This document shows positions 50,366 through 58,553 of a DNA stretch of 64,000 nucleotides, piece after piece. The DNA is from Bacillus_I endophytica_A. GTDB taxonomy: Bacteria; Bacillota; Bacilli; Bacillales; Bacillaceae_H. A program made the position numbers and the translations under genes. Below the pieces are notes generated by a model. The model saw only the letters and a program-made list of their open reading frames with translations, had not been told where the DNA came from and ran no database searches. Each line of letters begins with the position of its first letter. Within the stretch, counting starts at the first letter, position 1. The DNA is taken from the NCBI RefSeq assembly GCF_026790145.1, contig NZ_JALAMS010000001.1:310001-374000 (forward strand), read 5' to 3'.

Positions 50366-50782
50366 TTACTTTTCTTCTTCTTTTTCTACTTTTTTTGAAG
50401 CATTGAAAGGGAAAAACATGTTTGCGTAAAGATCGAAAAATGAATTTAACATGCTTTGGTATTGCTCAAGAGACTTAGCCCAGATTGTTAAATACTGTTC
50501 CCCAGCTTCAGTTATAGAATAAATGCGTCTTGCTGGTCCGTCTGAAGAAGTATCCCATTCAGACTTTACGAGTTCGTCTTTTTCCAATTGACGAAGAGTA
50601 CGATAAACGTTCCCTTGATCAATTGATGTAAATCCAAAGTTCATAAGCTGTTGAATAAGCTTATAGCCATGTAGATTCCATTCCCGCAAACTCAGTAGTA
50701 AAAACGGAATCATTAAATTTTTTGGCGCTCCACCTAACGATTTGTCAGCCTCTTTTTTTGGTTTTGTTTCTTTCGATGACAT
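50366..50782 (-). CDS. phaQ: PHA-responsive repressor PhaQ (PadR-like)
   Basis: A 138-residue PadR-type winged-helix regulator: FLLLSLREWNLHGYKLIQQLMNFGFTSIDQGNVYRTLRQLEKDELVKSEW. In B. megaterium PhaQ represses phaQ and phaP and is released by binding the polymer. The C-terminal Phe-rich segment (FFDLYANMFFPFNA) may contact PHA. A 13-bp dyad lies upstream in the divergent region with phaR. Confidence 0.93.
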   Translation of the reverse strand: MSSKETKPKKEADKSLGGAPKNLMIPFLLLSLREWNLHGYKLIQQLMNFGFTSIDQGNVYRTLRQLEKDELVKSEWDTSSDGPARRIYSITEAGEQYLTIWAKSLEQYQSMLNSFFDLYANMFFPFNASKKVEKEEEK

Positions 50783-50847
50783 CGTACCCCCCCAATCTAA
50801 AATAATAAGCTGGTATGAGTAGATGGAATGTATTTCTATGTCTATAA

Positions 50848-50860
50848 GTGTAATTTACAC
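50848..50860. promoter_or_regulatory. candidate PhaQ operator
   Basis: GTGTAATTTACAC is a perfect 6+1+6 dyad that extends imperfectly to TA...TA on both sides, 66 bp upstream of phaQ. Position and symmetry suit a PadR-type repressor dimer. Confidence 0.5.
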
Positions 50861-50965
50861 CTACATGATGTTAGTGTCAATAAAAAAATTCTGAAGTTTA
50901 ACAATTAATTGAAGAGTTTCGACAATATTCTCCAAAGAACGTCAAAATATATCAAAAATTTAGAA

Positions 50966-50994
50966 TTGTTTATTGTTAAAAAGGATTCTATAAT
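50966..50994 (+). promoter_or_regulatory. sigma-A promoter of phaRBC
   Basis: TTGTTT (50966-50971) and TATAAT (50989-50994) are exactly 17 bp apart, 86 bp before phaR. Confidence 0.7.
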
Positions 50995-51079
50995 GAATAT
51001 ATACCCTTTCCACATATTTTAGATTGTTCAATTTTTCTCAAGGAAAGGTCATCATCGAGAAAAGAAGGGAGTGGAGAAA

Positions 51080-51796
51080 ATGGATCAGCAAAAATTATTC
51101 GACCCGTTTTTAGCATGGAAGGATATGTATGACAAGACTGAATCGTACTGGGGAAAGGTTTTAGGAGAAAACATGAAGAAGGATGAATTCTCTGACTGGA
51201 TGGGAAAAGTATTAAACTTAAATCTTCAGTACCAGCAAGCTGTTAATGAAGTAACAACAAAATGCTTGGAACATATTAATATTCCTTCGAAAGAAGACAT
51301 TGCAAATGTAGCAACTCTTGTTGTAAATGTGGAAGAAAAGGTGGATTTTCTTGAAGAGCGCTTTGATAACCTCGAAGATGAGCAAAGCAATGCGCCAAAC
51401 TTCAAACGAGAATTTACGAAAATCAAATCTGATGTGAAAGCATTAGATAAGAAGCTTGACCAAGTAGTTCAACTCCTACAAGCGCAACAGCAATTACAGG
51501 AAACGTTGCCACAAACGTTGCGGGAGGAACTTTCTTCTCAAAACGAAAAGATTAAAAAGCTTGACCAAGTAATGGAACTTCTACAAGCGCAACAGCAACT
51601 ACAGGAAGCGTTGCCAGAAACATTACGAGAGGAACTTTCTTCTCAAAACGAACAAATTCAGTCTGTTATTAAAGATAATGTGAAGCCATCTGCAGGAGCA
51701 GAAACGGCTGCATCTTCTGAAAAGGGAGAAGCAAAAAACCAAAGACAGGCTGGGAACTCACCAAAGCAACAACAGCAATCTTCATCAAAGAAATAA
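51080..51796 (+). CDS. phaR: class IV PHA synthase subunit PhaR
   Basis: Partner subunit needed for activity of the class IV synthase PhaC. A conserved N-terminal half (FDPFLAWKDMYDKTESYWGKVLGENMKKDEFSDWMGKVL) is followed by a coiled coil and a Gln-rich tail. ATG 51080 is used (AGGGAG 8 nt upstream); an in-frame GTG lies 9 bp earlier. At 238 residues it is longer than the roughly 200 expected for B. megaterium, explained by a 35-residue tandem duplication in the coiled coil. First gene of phaRBC. Confidence 0.94.
   Translation: MDQQKLFDPFLAWKDMYDKTESYWGKVLGENMKKDEFSDWMGKVLNLNLQYQQAVNEVTTKCLEHINIPSKEDIANVATLVVNVEEKVDFLEERFDNLEDEQSNAPNFKREFTKIKSDVKALDKKLDQVVQLLQAQQQLQETLPQTLREELSSQNEKIKKLDQVMELLQAQQQLQEALPETLREELSSQNEQIQSVIKDNVKPSAGAETAASSEKGEAKNQRQAGNSPKQQQQSSSKK
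51452..51661 (+). repeat. 105-bp in-frame tandem duplication inside phaR
   Basis: Copies at 51452-51556 and 51557-51661 begin AAGCTTGACCAAGTA and encode KLDQVVQLLQAQQQLQETLP... and KLDQVMELLQAQQQLQEALP.... They differ at several mostly synonymous positions, so the duplication is not brand new. Confidence 0.95.
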
Positions 51797-51864
51797 AGAT
51801 AAGTATAAAAACGTCAAGATAAAGAGAAAAAAACAACTAGTTTAAAACAAAGGGGAGAATGATG

Positions 51865-52608
51865 TTGACTTCATTACAGGGAAAAGTAGCAGTCGTAACA
51901 GGTGGATCTAAAGGAATCGGAGCAGCTATTTCAAAGGAATTGGCGAAAAACGGAGTGAAGGTTGTTGTCAACTATAACAGCAACAAAGAAAGTGCAGAAG
52001 AGATTGTAAAGCAAATTGAAGCAGAAGGTGGAGCAGCGGTTGCTATTGGAGCAGATGTTTCTTATAGTGAACAAGCTAAACGCCTTATTGAAGAAACAAA
52101 AGAAGCATTTGGACAGCTTGATATTTTAATAAACAATGCGGGCATTACACGCGATAGAACGTTTAAGAAACTTGGGGAAGAGGATTGGAAAAAAGTTATT
52201 GATGTGAACTTAAATAGCGTCTATAACACTACTTCCGCAGCACTTACATACCTTTTAGAATCAGAAGGTGGGCGAGTAATTAACATTTCTTCCATCATTG
52301 GACAAGCGGGAGGATTTGGCCAAACAAACTACGCTGCTGCGAAAGCTGGTTTGTTAGGGTTTACAAAATCTCTAGCTTTAGAGCTTGCACGCACAGGCGT
52401 AACAGTAAACTCAATTTGTCCAGGATTCATTGAGACAGAAATGGTAATGGCTATGCCTGAAAATGTACGTGAACAAGTTATTTCAAAAATCCCTGCGCGT
52501 CGTCTCGGTCATGCAGAAGAAATTGCTCGTGGCGTTTTATACTTATGCCAAGATGGAGCTTATATTACAGGTCAAGAGCTAAGCATTAACGGCGGTTTAT
52601 ATATGTAA
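51865..52608 (+). CDS. phaB: acetoacetyl-CoA reductase PhaB
   Basis: NADPH-dependent short-chain dehydrogenase making (R)-3-hydroxybutyryl-CoA for polymer synthesis. TGGSKGIG binds the cofactor, NNAGITRD follows, and the catalytic Ser-Tyr-Lys are in NISSIIG and NYAAAKAG. The family start MTSLQGKVAVVTGG points to TTG 51865, with GGGGAG 7 nt upstream, giving 247 residues as in B. megaterium; ATG 51859 and 51862 are alternatives. FabG is a close relative, but the phaR-phaC context fixes the assignment. Confidence 0.94.
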   Translation: MTSLQGKVAVVTGGSKGIGAAISKELAKNGVKVVVNYNSNKESAEEIVKQIEAEGGAAVAIGADVSYSEQAKRLIEETKEAFGQLDILINNAGITRDRTFKKLGEEDWKKVIDVNLNSVYNTTSAALTYLLESEGGRVINISSIIGQAGGFGQTNYAAAKAGLLGFTKSLALELARTGVTVNSICPGFIETEMVMAMPENVREQVISKIPARRLGHAEEIARGVLYLCQDGAYITGQELSINGGLYM

Positions 52609-52688
52609 TTGACCATCAAGACGTTGTCTGCAACATGATAGCGTCTTTCCGTTAGGTTATATAAAAAAATGAAAAGGAGTGAGTACGT

Positions 52689-53783
52689 GTGTCAATTGGA
52701 ACTAGACCATATGCAGAGCAGATGGAAAAATTGTTAGCTACGATGCCAAAGGAGTATAAACATTCTGCTCGACGCTTTAAACGGGCAGTGGAAATTTTAA
52801 CAACAGAACCCGAGCCTGAAGTAGGGTTAACTCCTAAGGAGACCATTTGGAAAAAGAATAAAGCAAAGCTTTATAGATATGTGCCAAAACAAGAAACTAC
52901 TCACCGTACACCTATCTTAATGGTATACGCTCTTATCAATAAACCGTATATTCTTGATTTGACAAAGGGGAACAGTCTTGTAGAATATCTTCTTGATCGC
53001 GGATTTGACGTGTATCTATTAGATTGGGGCACTCCTGGGCTTGAAGACCAAGATATGAAGCTTGATGATTATATTTTAGACTACATTCCAAGAGCAGTGA
53101 AAAAAGTGTTGCGTACGTCAGGAGCTAGTGATTTGTCCATCTTAGGATATTGTATGGGTGGAACAATGACATCTATCTTCGCTTCTCTACATGATGATTT
53201 ACCAATTAAGAACCTCATTTTTATGACTAGTCCTTTTGATTTCTCAGAAACAGGACTATATGGTGTGTTCTTAGATGAACGCTACTTTAACCTTGATAAA
53301 GTAGTTGATACACTTGGCAATATTCCTCCTGATATGATTGATTTTGGGAATAAGATGCTTAAACCAATTACGAACTTCTATGGTCCATACGTTACGCTTA
53401 TGGATCGATCAGAAAATCAGCGTTTTGTTGAAAGCTGGAAATTGATGCAGAAGTGGGTAGGAGATGGTATTCCATTCCCAGGTGAAGCTTATCGTCAGTG
53501 GATTCGCGATTTTTATCAACAAAACAAGCTAATCAAAGGGGAACTCACTGTAAGAGGTCGAAAAGTAGACTTGTCTAAAATTAAAGCAAACGTTTTAAAT
53601 ATTGCGGCAGACCGAGATCATATTGCAATGCCGCAACAAGTAGAATCATTAATGAATGTTATTTCCAGCAAGGACAAAGAATTTAAGCTTCTAAATACAG
53701 GACATGTTTCTGTTGTATTTGGACCAAAAGCTGTAAAGGAAACATATCCTTGCATTGGAGATTGGTTAGTGAAACGTTCGTAA
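52689..53783 (+). CDS. phaC: class IV PHA synthase catalytic subunit PhaC
   Basis: Polymerises hydroxyacyl-CoA at the granule surface. The alpha/beta-hydrolase lipase box is GYCMGG with nucleophile Cys155; Asp310 (ADRDH) and His339 (GHVSVVFG) complete the triad, each four positions later than the B. megaterium residues 151/306/335. The 364 residues are typical for the class. The start is GTG 52689 with AAAGGAG about 9 nt upstream. Terminator follows. Confidence 0.96.
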   Translation: MSIGTRPYAEQMEKLLATMPKEYKHSARRFKRAVEILTTEPEPEVGLTPKETIWKKNKAKLYRYVPKQETTHRTPILMVYALINKPYILDLTKGNSLVEYLLDRGFDVYLLDWGTPGLEDQDMKLDDYILDYIPRAVKKVLRTSGASDLSILGYCMGGTMTSIFASLHDDLPIKNLIFMTSPFDFSETGLYGVFLDERYFNLDKVVDTLGNIPPDMIDFGNKMLKPITNFYGPYVTLMDRSENQRFVESWKLMQKWVGDGIPFPGEAYRQWIRDFYQQNKLIKGELTVRGRKVDLSKIKANVLNIAADRDHIAMPQQVESLMNVISSKDKEFKLLNTGHVSVVFGPKAVKETYPCIGDWLVKRS

Positions 53784-53787
53784 CACA

Positions 53788-53819
53788 AAAAGCATGCTCT
53801 TTACAGAGCATGCTTTTTA
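53788..53819. terminator. bidirectional terminator between phaC and glcF
   Basis: AAAAAGCATGCTCT / AGAGCATGCTTTTT, a perfect 14-bp stem with 4-nt loop. The 3' half overlaps the last codons of glcF. Confidence 0.92.
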
Positions 53820-55138
53820 TATTCCAAAGCTTCTTTTAATAAATCGACTAAGTGAACAGCTCTTATTTTATCACTAAGTCCTTCTCTTTCAATACCAAGC
53901 TTCATTTGGAGTAGACAACCAGGATTTGTTGTTACAACAGTTTGACAATGTGTTTTTTGTACAGAGCTCATTTTGCGGTCTAAAATTTGCATGGACATTT
54001 CTGATTCTAAAATATTATAGATGCCAGCAGAGCCACAGCAGCTTTCTGCGTTCTCCATTTCGATATAAGAAACGTTAGTGAGAGAGCGTAATAGCTTTCT
54101 TGGTTCCTCATGTGTGTTCATCACATTGCGTAAGTGACAAGAATCTTGATACGTAATAATTTGAGATGGGAGGGCAAGCTCTTTTTTATGGAAGTCCAGC
54201 TCTACTAAGAGGGAAGAGATATCTTTTAGTTTATGAACGAAAGATTGAGCTCGCTTTTTCCATTCTTCTTCATCTTGAAGGAGATGAGCATAATCAATAA
54301 GAAAACCTCCACACCCTCCAGCATTTGTAATAATATAGTCTACATTCTCTTTTTCAAAAGCCTCGATGTTTCTTTTAGCAAGTTGTTTAGCACCGTCTTT
54401 TTCCCCACTGTGCCCGTGAAGAGCCCCACAGCACACTTGAGTGGAGGGGATTATTACTTCACACCCAGCGAGCTGCAGAAGTTCAGCTGTTGCTTGATTA
54501 GTTTTTAAAAACATAGTATCCATTAAGCAACCTGAAAAAAAGGCTACACGCTTTTTAGCATATCCAACAGCATGCAAATGACGAGGTCTTTTCATTATTT
54601 CTTTTCGTGTTGGAACTTCAGGCAATACTTTTTCCATTGTTCTTAGCTGCTCGGGAAGAAGGTTAATTAATTGGGTTTTTCGGGCCAGCTTTTGCAGGCC
54701 TGACTTTTGGTACATATGAAGAAGCCCAGTTGCTTGGCTTATCCTCTCTTGGTGTGGGAAAAGTTCATTGAAGACAAATTTTCGGACTGTTTTTTCTTTG
54801 AAAGATTTTTTCTTTGTTTGGTTTATAATGTACCGTGCATCTTCTAGAAGGTGACCATATTTTACTCCAGAAGGACACACAGGTTCGCAAGCTCTGCAGC
54901 CAAGGCATAGATCTAATGAGCGCTGGACATCTTGATCAGGTTCTATCATTCCATCTGAGACAGCTTTTATTAAAGCAATACGACCACGTGGTGAGTGTGT
55001 TTCTTTATAACCTGATTCAATATATGTTGGACATGAAGGAAGACAAAATCCGCAGCGCATACAGTTAAGAAGTTCATCATTATCCATCTCTCTCGCAAAG
55101 CGCTCCATCATTTCAGTCATCTGTAATGTTTTATTCAT
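53801..55138 (-). CDS. glcF: glycolate oxidase iron-sulfur subunit
   Basis: A 445-residue electron-transfer subunit. Two 4Fe-4S clusters are bound by CMRCGFCLPSCPTY and CLGCRACEPVCPSG near the N-terminus; two CCG domains follow (SGCLMD...CCGALHGHSG and SCHLRN...SCCGSAG). Together with GlcD it oxidises glycolate or a related 2-hydroxy acid and passes electrons to the membrane. It overlaps glcD by 4 bp. Matches B. subtilis YsfD; no GlcE subunit exists here, as usual in bacilli. Confidence 0.93.
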   Translation of the reverse strand: MNKTLQMTEMMERFAREMDNDELLNCMRCGFCLPSCPTYIESGYKETHSPRGRIALIKAVSDGMIEPDQDVQRSLDLCLGCRACEPVCPSGVKYGHLLEDARYIINQTKKKSFKEKTVRKFVFNELFPHQERISQATGLLHMYQKSGLQKLARKTQLINLLPEQLRTMEKVLPEVPTRKEIMKRPRHLHAVGYAKKRVAFFSGCLMDTMFLKTNQATAELLQLAGCEVIIPSTQVCCGALHGHSGEKDGAKQLAKRNIEAFEKENVDYIITNAGGCGGFLIDYAHLLQDEEEWKKRAQSFVHKLKDISSLLVELDFHKKELALPSQIITYQDSCHLRNVMNTHEEPRKLLRSLTNVSYIEMENAESCCGSAGIYNILESEMSMQILDRKMSSVQKTHCQTVVTTNPGCLLQMKLGIEREGLSDKIRAVHLVDLLKEALEYKKHAL

Positions 55139-56547
55139 GAGGAAATAACCACCCGTTTTTTTGTGTCTTTGGCAAACAGCTTACCAGGATTTAAAATGTT
55201 TTGAGGATCAAAGCTTTTCTTCAAATTTTGCATCGCCTTTATTCCTTCTTCTCCAAGTTTCCATTCTAAATAGGGAGCCTTCATTTCACCTACTCCGTGT
55301 TCTCCTGTAATTGTTCCACCAAGTTCAAGAGCGCGTGCGAAAATGTCTTCAAAAGCTTGTTCAACACGGTGCATTTCTTCTTTGTTTCGTTCATCAGTAA
55401 GGCAAGTAGGGTGAAGATTGCCATCACCTGCATGACCAAATGTGCAAATTGTAATATTATATTTTTGAGCAATTTCTTTAATCGAAAGTACCATTTTCGC
55501 TACTTGTGAGCGTGGAACTGTTGCATCTTCTAGAATAGTTGTTGGCTTAAGACGCGCTAAAGCGCTGAGAGCAGAACGACGGGCTGTTCTTAAAGCTTCT
55601 GCATGCTCTTCTGAAGATGCCACGTCAACAGAAATAGCGCCGTGAGCTTGACATAGAGAAGCAATGCTATCCATTTCTTTTTCTACAATATGTAGGGGGC
55701 CATCTTGTTCAATGAGCAGAACAGCTTCCACATTTGTAGGAAGACCAATATGAGCAAAATCTTCCACAACTTGAAGGGTTGGCTGATCTAGAAATTCAAG
55801 CGTTGTAGGAATGATTTTATGGGCAATAATACTTGAAACAGAGCGTGCAGCACTTTCTAAATCATTATAAAGAGCAAGCGCAGTCTTTTTACTTTGAGGT
55901 TTTGGGATGAGCTTTAATGTGGCTTCTGTAACAATGCCAAGCGTTCCTTCAGATCCAACAAAAAGGCGGGTTAAATCGTATCCAGCAACGTCTTTTGCAA
56001 GCTTACCACCAGTTTTGATGATATCTCCGTTAGCAAGCACAACTTCGAGACCTAACACATAGTCTCGTGTAACACCATACTTTAAGCCGCGAAGACCTCC
56101 GGAATTTTCGCTAATGTTGCCACCGAGTGTAGAAATTTTCATAGAGCTCGGATCTGGCGGATAGAAAAGCCCTCTTTTTTCTACTTCTGTAATAAAATTT
56201 AAGGTAATAACACCTGGTTGAACAGTGGCCGTTAAATTATCTTCATCAATTTCTAAAATTTTGTTCATCTTATGAAAGAGAAGAACAATGCCTCCTTGAG
56301 TTGGACAGGTGCCCCCACAAAGGTTAGTTCCTGAGCCCCTTGGTACGATTGGAATGTTATAGGAAGAACAAGTTTCTACAATTTTTTTGACGTCTTCTGT
56401 ACATGATGGGACTAGGACAGCATCTGGAAGAGCTTGAAAACTAGGAGTAGCATCATATGAATAGGCAAGAAGGTCTGCTTTTGAATCGTAATAACTTTCT
56501 TGGCCAACAATAGAGATAAATCGTTGTCTAGCTTCCGGTGAAATCAT
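55135..56547 (-). CDS. glcD: glycolate oxidase FAD subunit
   Basis: A 470-residue FAD-binding type 4 oxidoreductase. VPRGSGTNLCGG and STLGGNISENSGGLRGLKYGVTRDYVLGLEVV bind FAD; the C-terminal domain has FGHAGDGNLHP and TGEHGVG, typical of GlcD and D-lactate dehydrogenases, so D-lactate is an alternative substrate. GGAGGG precedes the ATG. First gene of glcDF, with a promoter at 56638-56666. Confidence 0.93.
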   Translation of the reverse strand: MISPEARQRFISIVGQESYYDSKADLLAYSYDATPSFQALPDAVLVPSCTEDVKKIVETCSSYNIPIVPRGSGTNLCGGTCPTQGGIVLLFHKMNKILEIDEDNLTATVQPGVITLNFITEVEKRGLFYPPDPSSMKISTLGGNISENSGGLRGLKYGVTRDYVLGLEVVLANGDIIKTGGKLAKDVAGYDLTRLFVGSEGTLGIVTEATLKLIPKPQSKKTALALYNDLESAARSVSSIIAHKIIPTTLEFLDQPTLQVVEDFAHIGLPTNVEAVLLIEQDGPLHIVEKEMDSIASLCQAHGAISVDVASSEEHAEALRTARRSALSALARLKPTTILEDATVPRSQVAKMVLSIKEIAQKYNITICTFGHAGDGNLHPTCLTDERNKEEMHRVEQAFEDIFARALELGGTITGEHGVGEMKAPYLEWKLGEEGIKAMQNLKKSFDPQNILNPGKLFAKDTKKRVVISS

Positions 56548-56571
56548 ATGTTTTTTCCCTCCATTTACAAT

Positions 56572-56595
56572 CCATAAGAAATTGAATTCTTATGG
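56572..56595. repeat. perfect 9-bp inverted repeat in the glcD leader
   Basis: CCATAAGAA and TTCTTATGG with a 6-nt loop, lying between the predicted glcD start of transcription and its ribosome site. It may be an RNA hairpin or operator. Confidence 0.45.
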
Positions 56596-56637
56596 TAATA
56601 GATGTTAGCGAAATGATTACTTATGAAAGCGCATTAC

Positions 56638-56666
56638 ATTATAATTGTAACTTAAATTTATGTAAA
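56638..56666 (-). promoter_or_regulatory. sigma-A promoter of glcDF with nearby cre-like element
   Basis: On the - strand TTTACA (56666-56661) and TATAAT (56643-56638) are 17 bp apart. TGTAATGCGCTTTCA, overlapping the -10 and start point (56624-56638), equals a cre site with one extra base in the left half. Confidence 0.6.
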
Positions 56667-56734
56667 AAGTCTTTTAATAAGAAAGAAAGTGTGGTAATAA
56701 TGTTGCAGTGGGTTTGAAGAAAGAAGGTCAAAAA

Positions 56735-58096
56735 ATGTTATTAAGAAAATATAATAAAACTGTACGGGAATTTTCACCTGCACAAATTATTGTGCTTTTT
56801 TACATAGTGGCAGTCACCATTTCTTTTTTGCTATTGAGTCTACCAATTGCTCATAAACAAGGAGTACATGTTGCAACAATTGATACTCTTTTTGTAGCGA
56901 TCAGCGCCGTGAGTGTAACAGGACTTTCTCCCATCTCAACAGTTGATACGTTCGGCACAACAGGAATGTTTATATTGATGTTTGTATTTCAATTTGGTGG
57001 TCTTGGTGTCATGATGTTGAGCACGTTTATTTGGTTGATCGCAAGAAAGAAGATTGGACTGAAACAGCGCCAGCTTATTATGACTGATCAAAATCAATCG
57101 AATTTATCAGGATTAGTAAACTTAATGAGACAAATCTTATTTATCATTATTATTGTTGAGTTGATTGGTGCTCTTCTTTTAGGGATTCATTTCTATCTAT
57201 ATTATTATCACAGTCTTCCTGAAGCGCTGTTAAGAGGGCTTTTCTCGTCTGTTAGTGCGACAACAAATGCAGGCTTCGACATTACAGGGAACTCTCTCGT
57301 TCCATATGCAGATGATTACTATGTGCAAATGATTCATATCTTCCTTATTGCACTTGGAGCTATTGGTTTTCCTGTTTTAATTGAGATTAAACAATTTTTT
57401 TTAAACGTAAAATCAAAGCGAAAATTCCGCTTCTCGCTTTTTACAAAGCTTACGTCTTCTATGTTTCTTTTACTTCTTGTGATTGGTACGATTGTTATTC
57501 TTCTCCTTGAAGGAAATCATTTCTTAAAAGGAGAATCATGGCATAAAAGTTTTTTCTATGCTCTTTTTCAGTCATCTTCAACAAGAAGTGGTGGACTTGC
57601 TACAATGGACGTTTCAGAGTTCACAACTTCAACTCTTCTTGTTTTAAGTGCGCTCATGTTTATTGGGGCTTCTCCAAGTTCAGTAGGAGGAGGTATTCGA
57701 ACAACAACATTTGCTCTTAATATCCTGTTTATATATAACTACGCACTTGGAAAAAAGCAAGTTCGTATCTTTAAAAGAGAGTTGCATGAAGAAGATATTA
57801 TAAAATCACTTGTTGTAACAATTATAGGAGTTGGACTTTGCTCTATTTCAGTCATTATATTAAGCGTCCTTGAGCCGTTTCCGCTTGTAAATATTATGTT
57901 TGAAGTTTGTTCAGCTTTTGGGACAACAGGGCTTTCAACAGGGATTACAGGAGACTTGAGTAATATTGGCAAGATTATTATTATGATTTTAATGTTTATT
58001 GGTCGCGTTGGGATTTTACTTTGCTTGTTTATTTTAAGAGGAAAAGGTGCTCAACCTGATTTCCATTATCCGAAAGAACGAGTTATTATTGGATAA
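56735..58096 (+). CDS. TrkH/KtrB-family potassium transporter
   Basis: Membrane K+ (or Na+-dependent K+) translocating subunit with four pore repeats, about 453 residues. Filter-like glycines are seen in AVSVTGLSP, SATTNAGFD, SSTRSGGLA and SAFGTTGLSTG. It resembles KtrD/KtrB of B. subtilis. No KtrA/KtrC RCK gene is adjacent, as with ktrD. ATG 56735 with AGAAGG upstream is preferred to an in-frame upstream GTG. Confidence 0.9.
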   Translation: MLLRKYNKTVREFSPAQIIVLFYIVAVTISFLLLSLPIAHKQGVHVATIDTLFVAISAVSVTGLSPISTVDTFGTTGMFILMFVFQFGGLGVMMLSTFIWLIARKKIGLKQRQLIMTDQNQSNLSGLVNLMRQILFIIIIVELIGALLLGIHFYLYYYHSLPEALLRGLFSSVSATTNAGFDITGNSLVPYADDYYVQMIHIFLIALGAIGFPVLIEIKQFFLNVKSKRKFRFSLFTKLTSSMFLLLLVIGTIVILLLEGNHFLKGESWHKSFFYALFQSSSTRSGGLATMDVSEFTTSTLLVLSALMFIGASPSSVGGGIRTTTFALNILFIYNYALGKKQVRIFKRELHEEDIIKSLVVTIIGVGLCSISVIILSVLEPFPLVNIMFEVCSAFGTTGLSTGITGDLSNIGKIIIMILMFIGRVGILLCLFILRGKGAQPDFHYPKERVIIG

Positions 58097-58136
58097 AAAA
58101 AGCCGAAAAAAGAGAGCTTCTTTTTTCGGCTTTTTT
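58095..58136 (+). terminator. terminator after the K+ transporter gene
   Basis: AAAAAAAGCCGAAAAAAGA / TCTTTTTTCGGCTTTTTT with a short loop. Confidence 0.9.
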
Positions 58137-58210
58137 CTATTTATTTCATCTTATGATTTCCTCTTCACTGCTCCAAACTAAAAGTAGAATCTAAAAAAGA
58201 AGGTGAAAAA

Positions 58211-58387
58211 ATGCCAAAGCGTAAAGTTTCTTTTGATGCAGCAAAGACGAACAATCAAACTCCAACTGAAAGTATGCCAGACACTGAATTCTCTGCAGAG
58301 TATAGTGGAGAAGACAGCCACAAAGCAGCAAATCGTAACTCTAAGAAAGGCCGAAAAGGTAAAAAAGGGAGTTTTCATGATGAATAA
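58211..58387 (+). CDS. small hydrophilic protein, unknown
   Basis: A 58-residue protein with a basic start (MPKRKVSFD), acidic middle (PDTEFSAEYSGED) and a strongly basic end (NSKKGRKGKKGSFHDE). AGAAGGTG precedes the ATG. Composition is reminiscent of small spore proteins, but no SASP motif is recognisable. It overlaps the next small gene by 8 bp, so the two are translated together. Both sit in a short transcription unit closed by a terminator. Confidence 0.6.
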   Translation: MPKRKVSFDAAKTNNQTPTESMPDTEFSAEYSGEDSHKAANRNSKKGRKGKKGSFHDE

Positions 58388-58526
58388 GAATGAAAAACGT
58401 TCAAGAGATGAAAAAGAAAGTGCTATGCATGAAGAATTTGGTCCTGAGCTTGGGGACTATAACTTTATGAAGCCTTATGAAGGAAGCATTGAACGAAAAG
58501 CAGAGTGCGAACGTAAGAAAAAGTAA
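58380..58526 (+). CDS. small charged protein, unknown
   Basis: A 48-residue protein (MNKNEKRSRDEKESAMHEE..., then FGPELGDYNFMKPYEGSIERK). GGGAG lies 7 nt before ATG 58380, inside the end of the preceding small gene. No signal, membrane helix or known motif. Coupling to the 58-residue protein suggests a pair; spore or stress function is possible but not shown. Confidence 0.6.
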   Translation: MNKNEKRSRDEKESAMHEEFGPELGDYNFMKPYEGSIERKAECERKKK

Positions 58527-58550
58527 AAGAAGCAGCGTGCTGCTTCTTTT
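58525..58550 (+). terminator. terminator after the small gene pair
   Basis: AAAAGAAGCAGC / GCTGCTTCTTTT (12 bp, 2-nt loop as drawn) followed by T; also at the end of the convergent radical SAM gene. Confidence 0.88.
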
Positions 58551-58553
58551 TAA

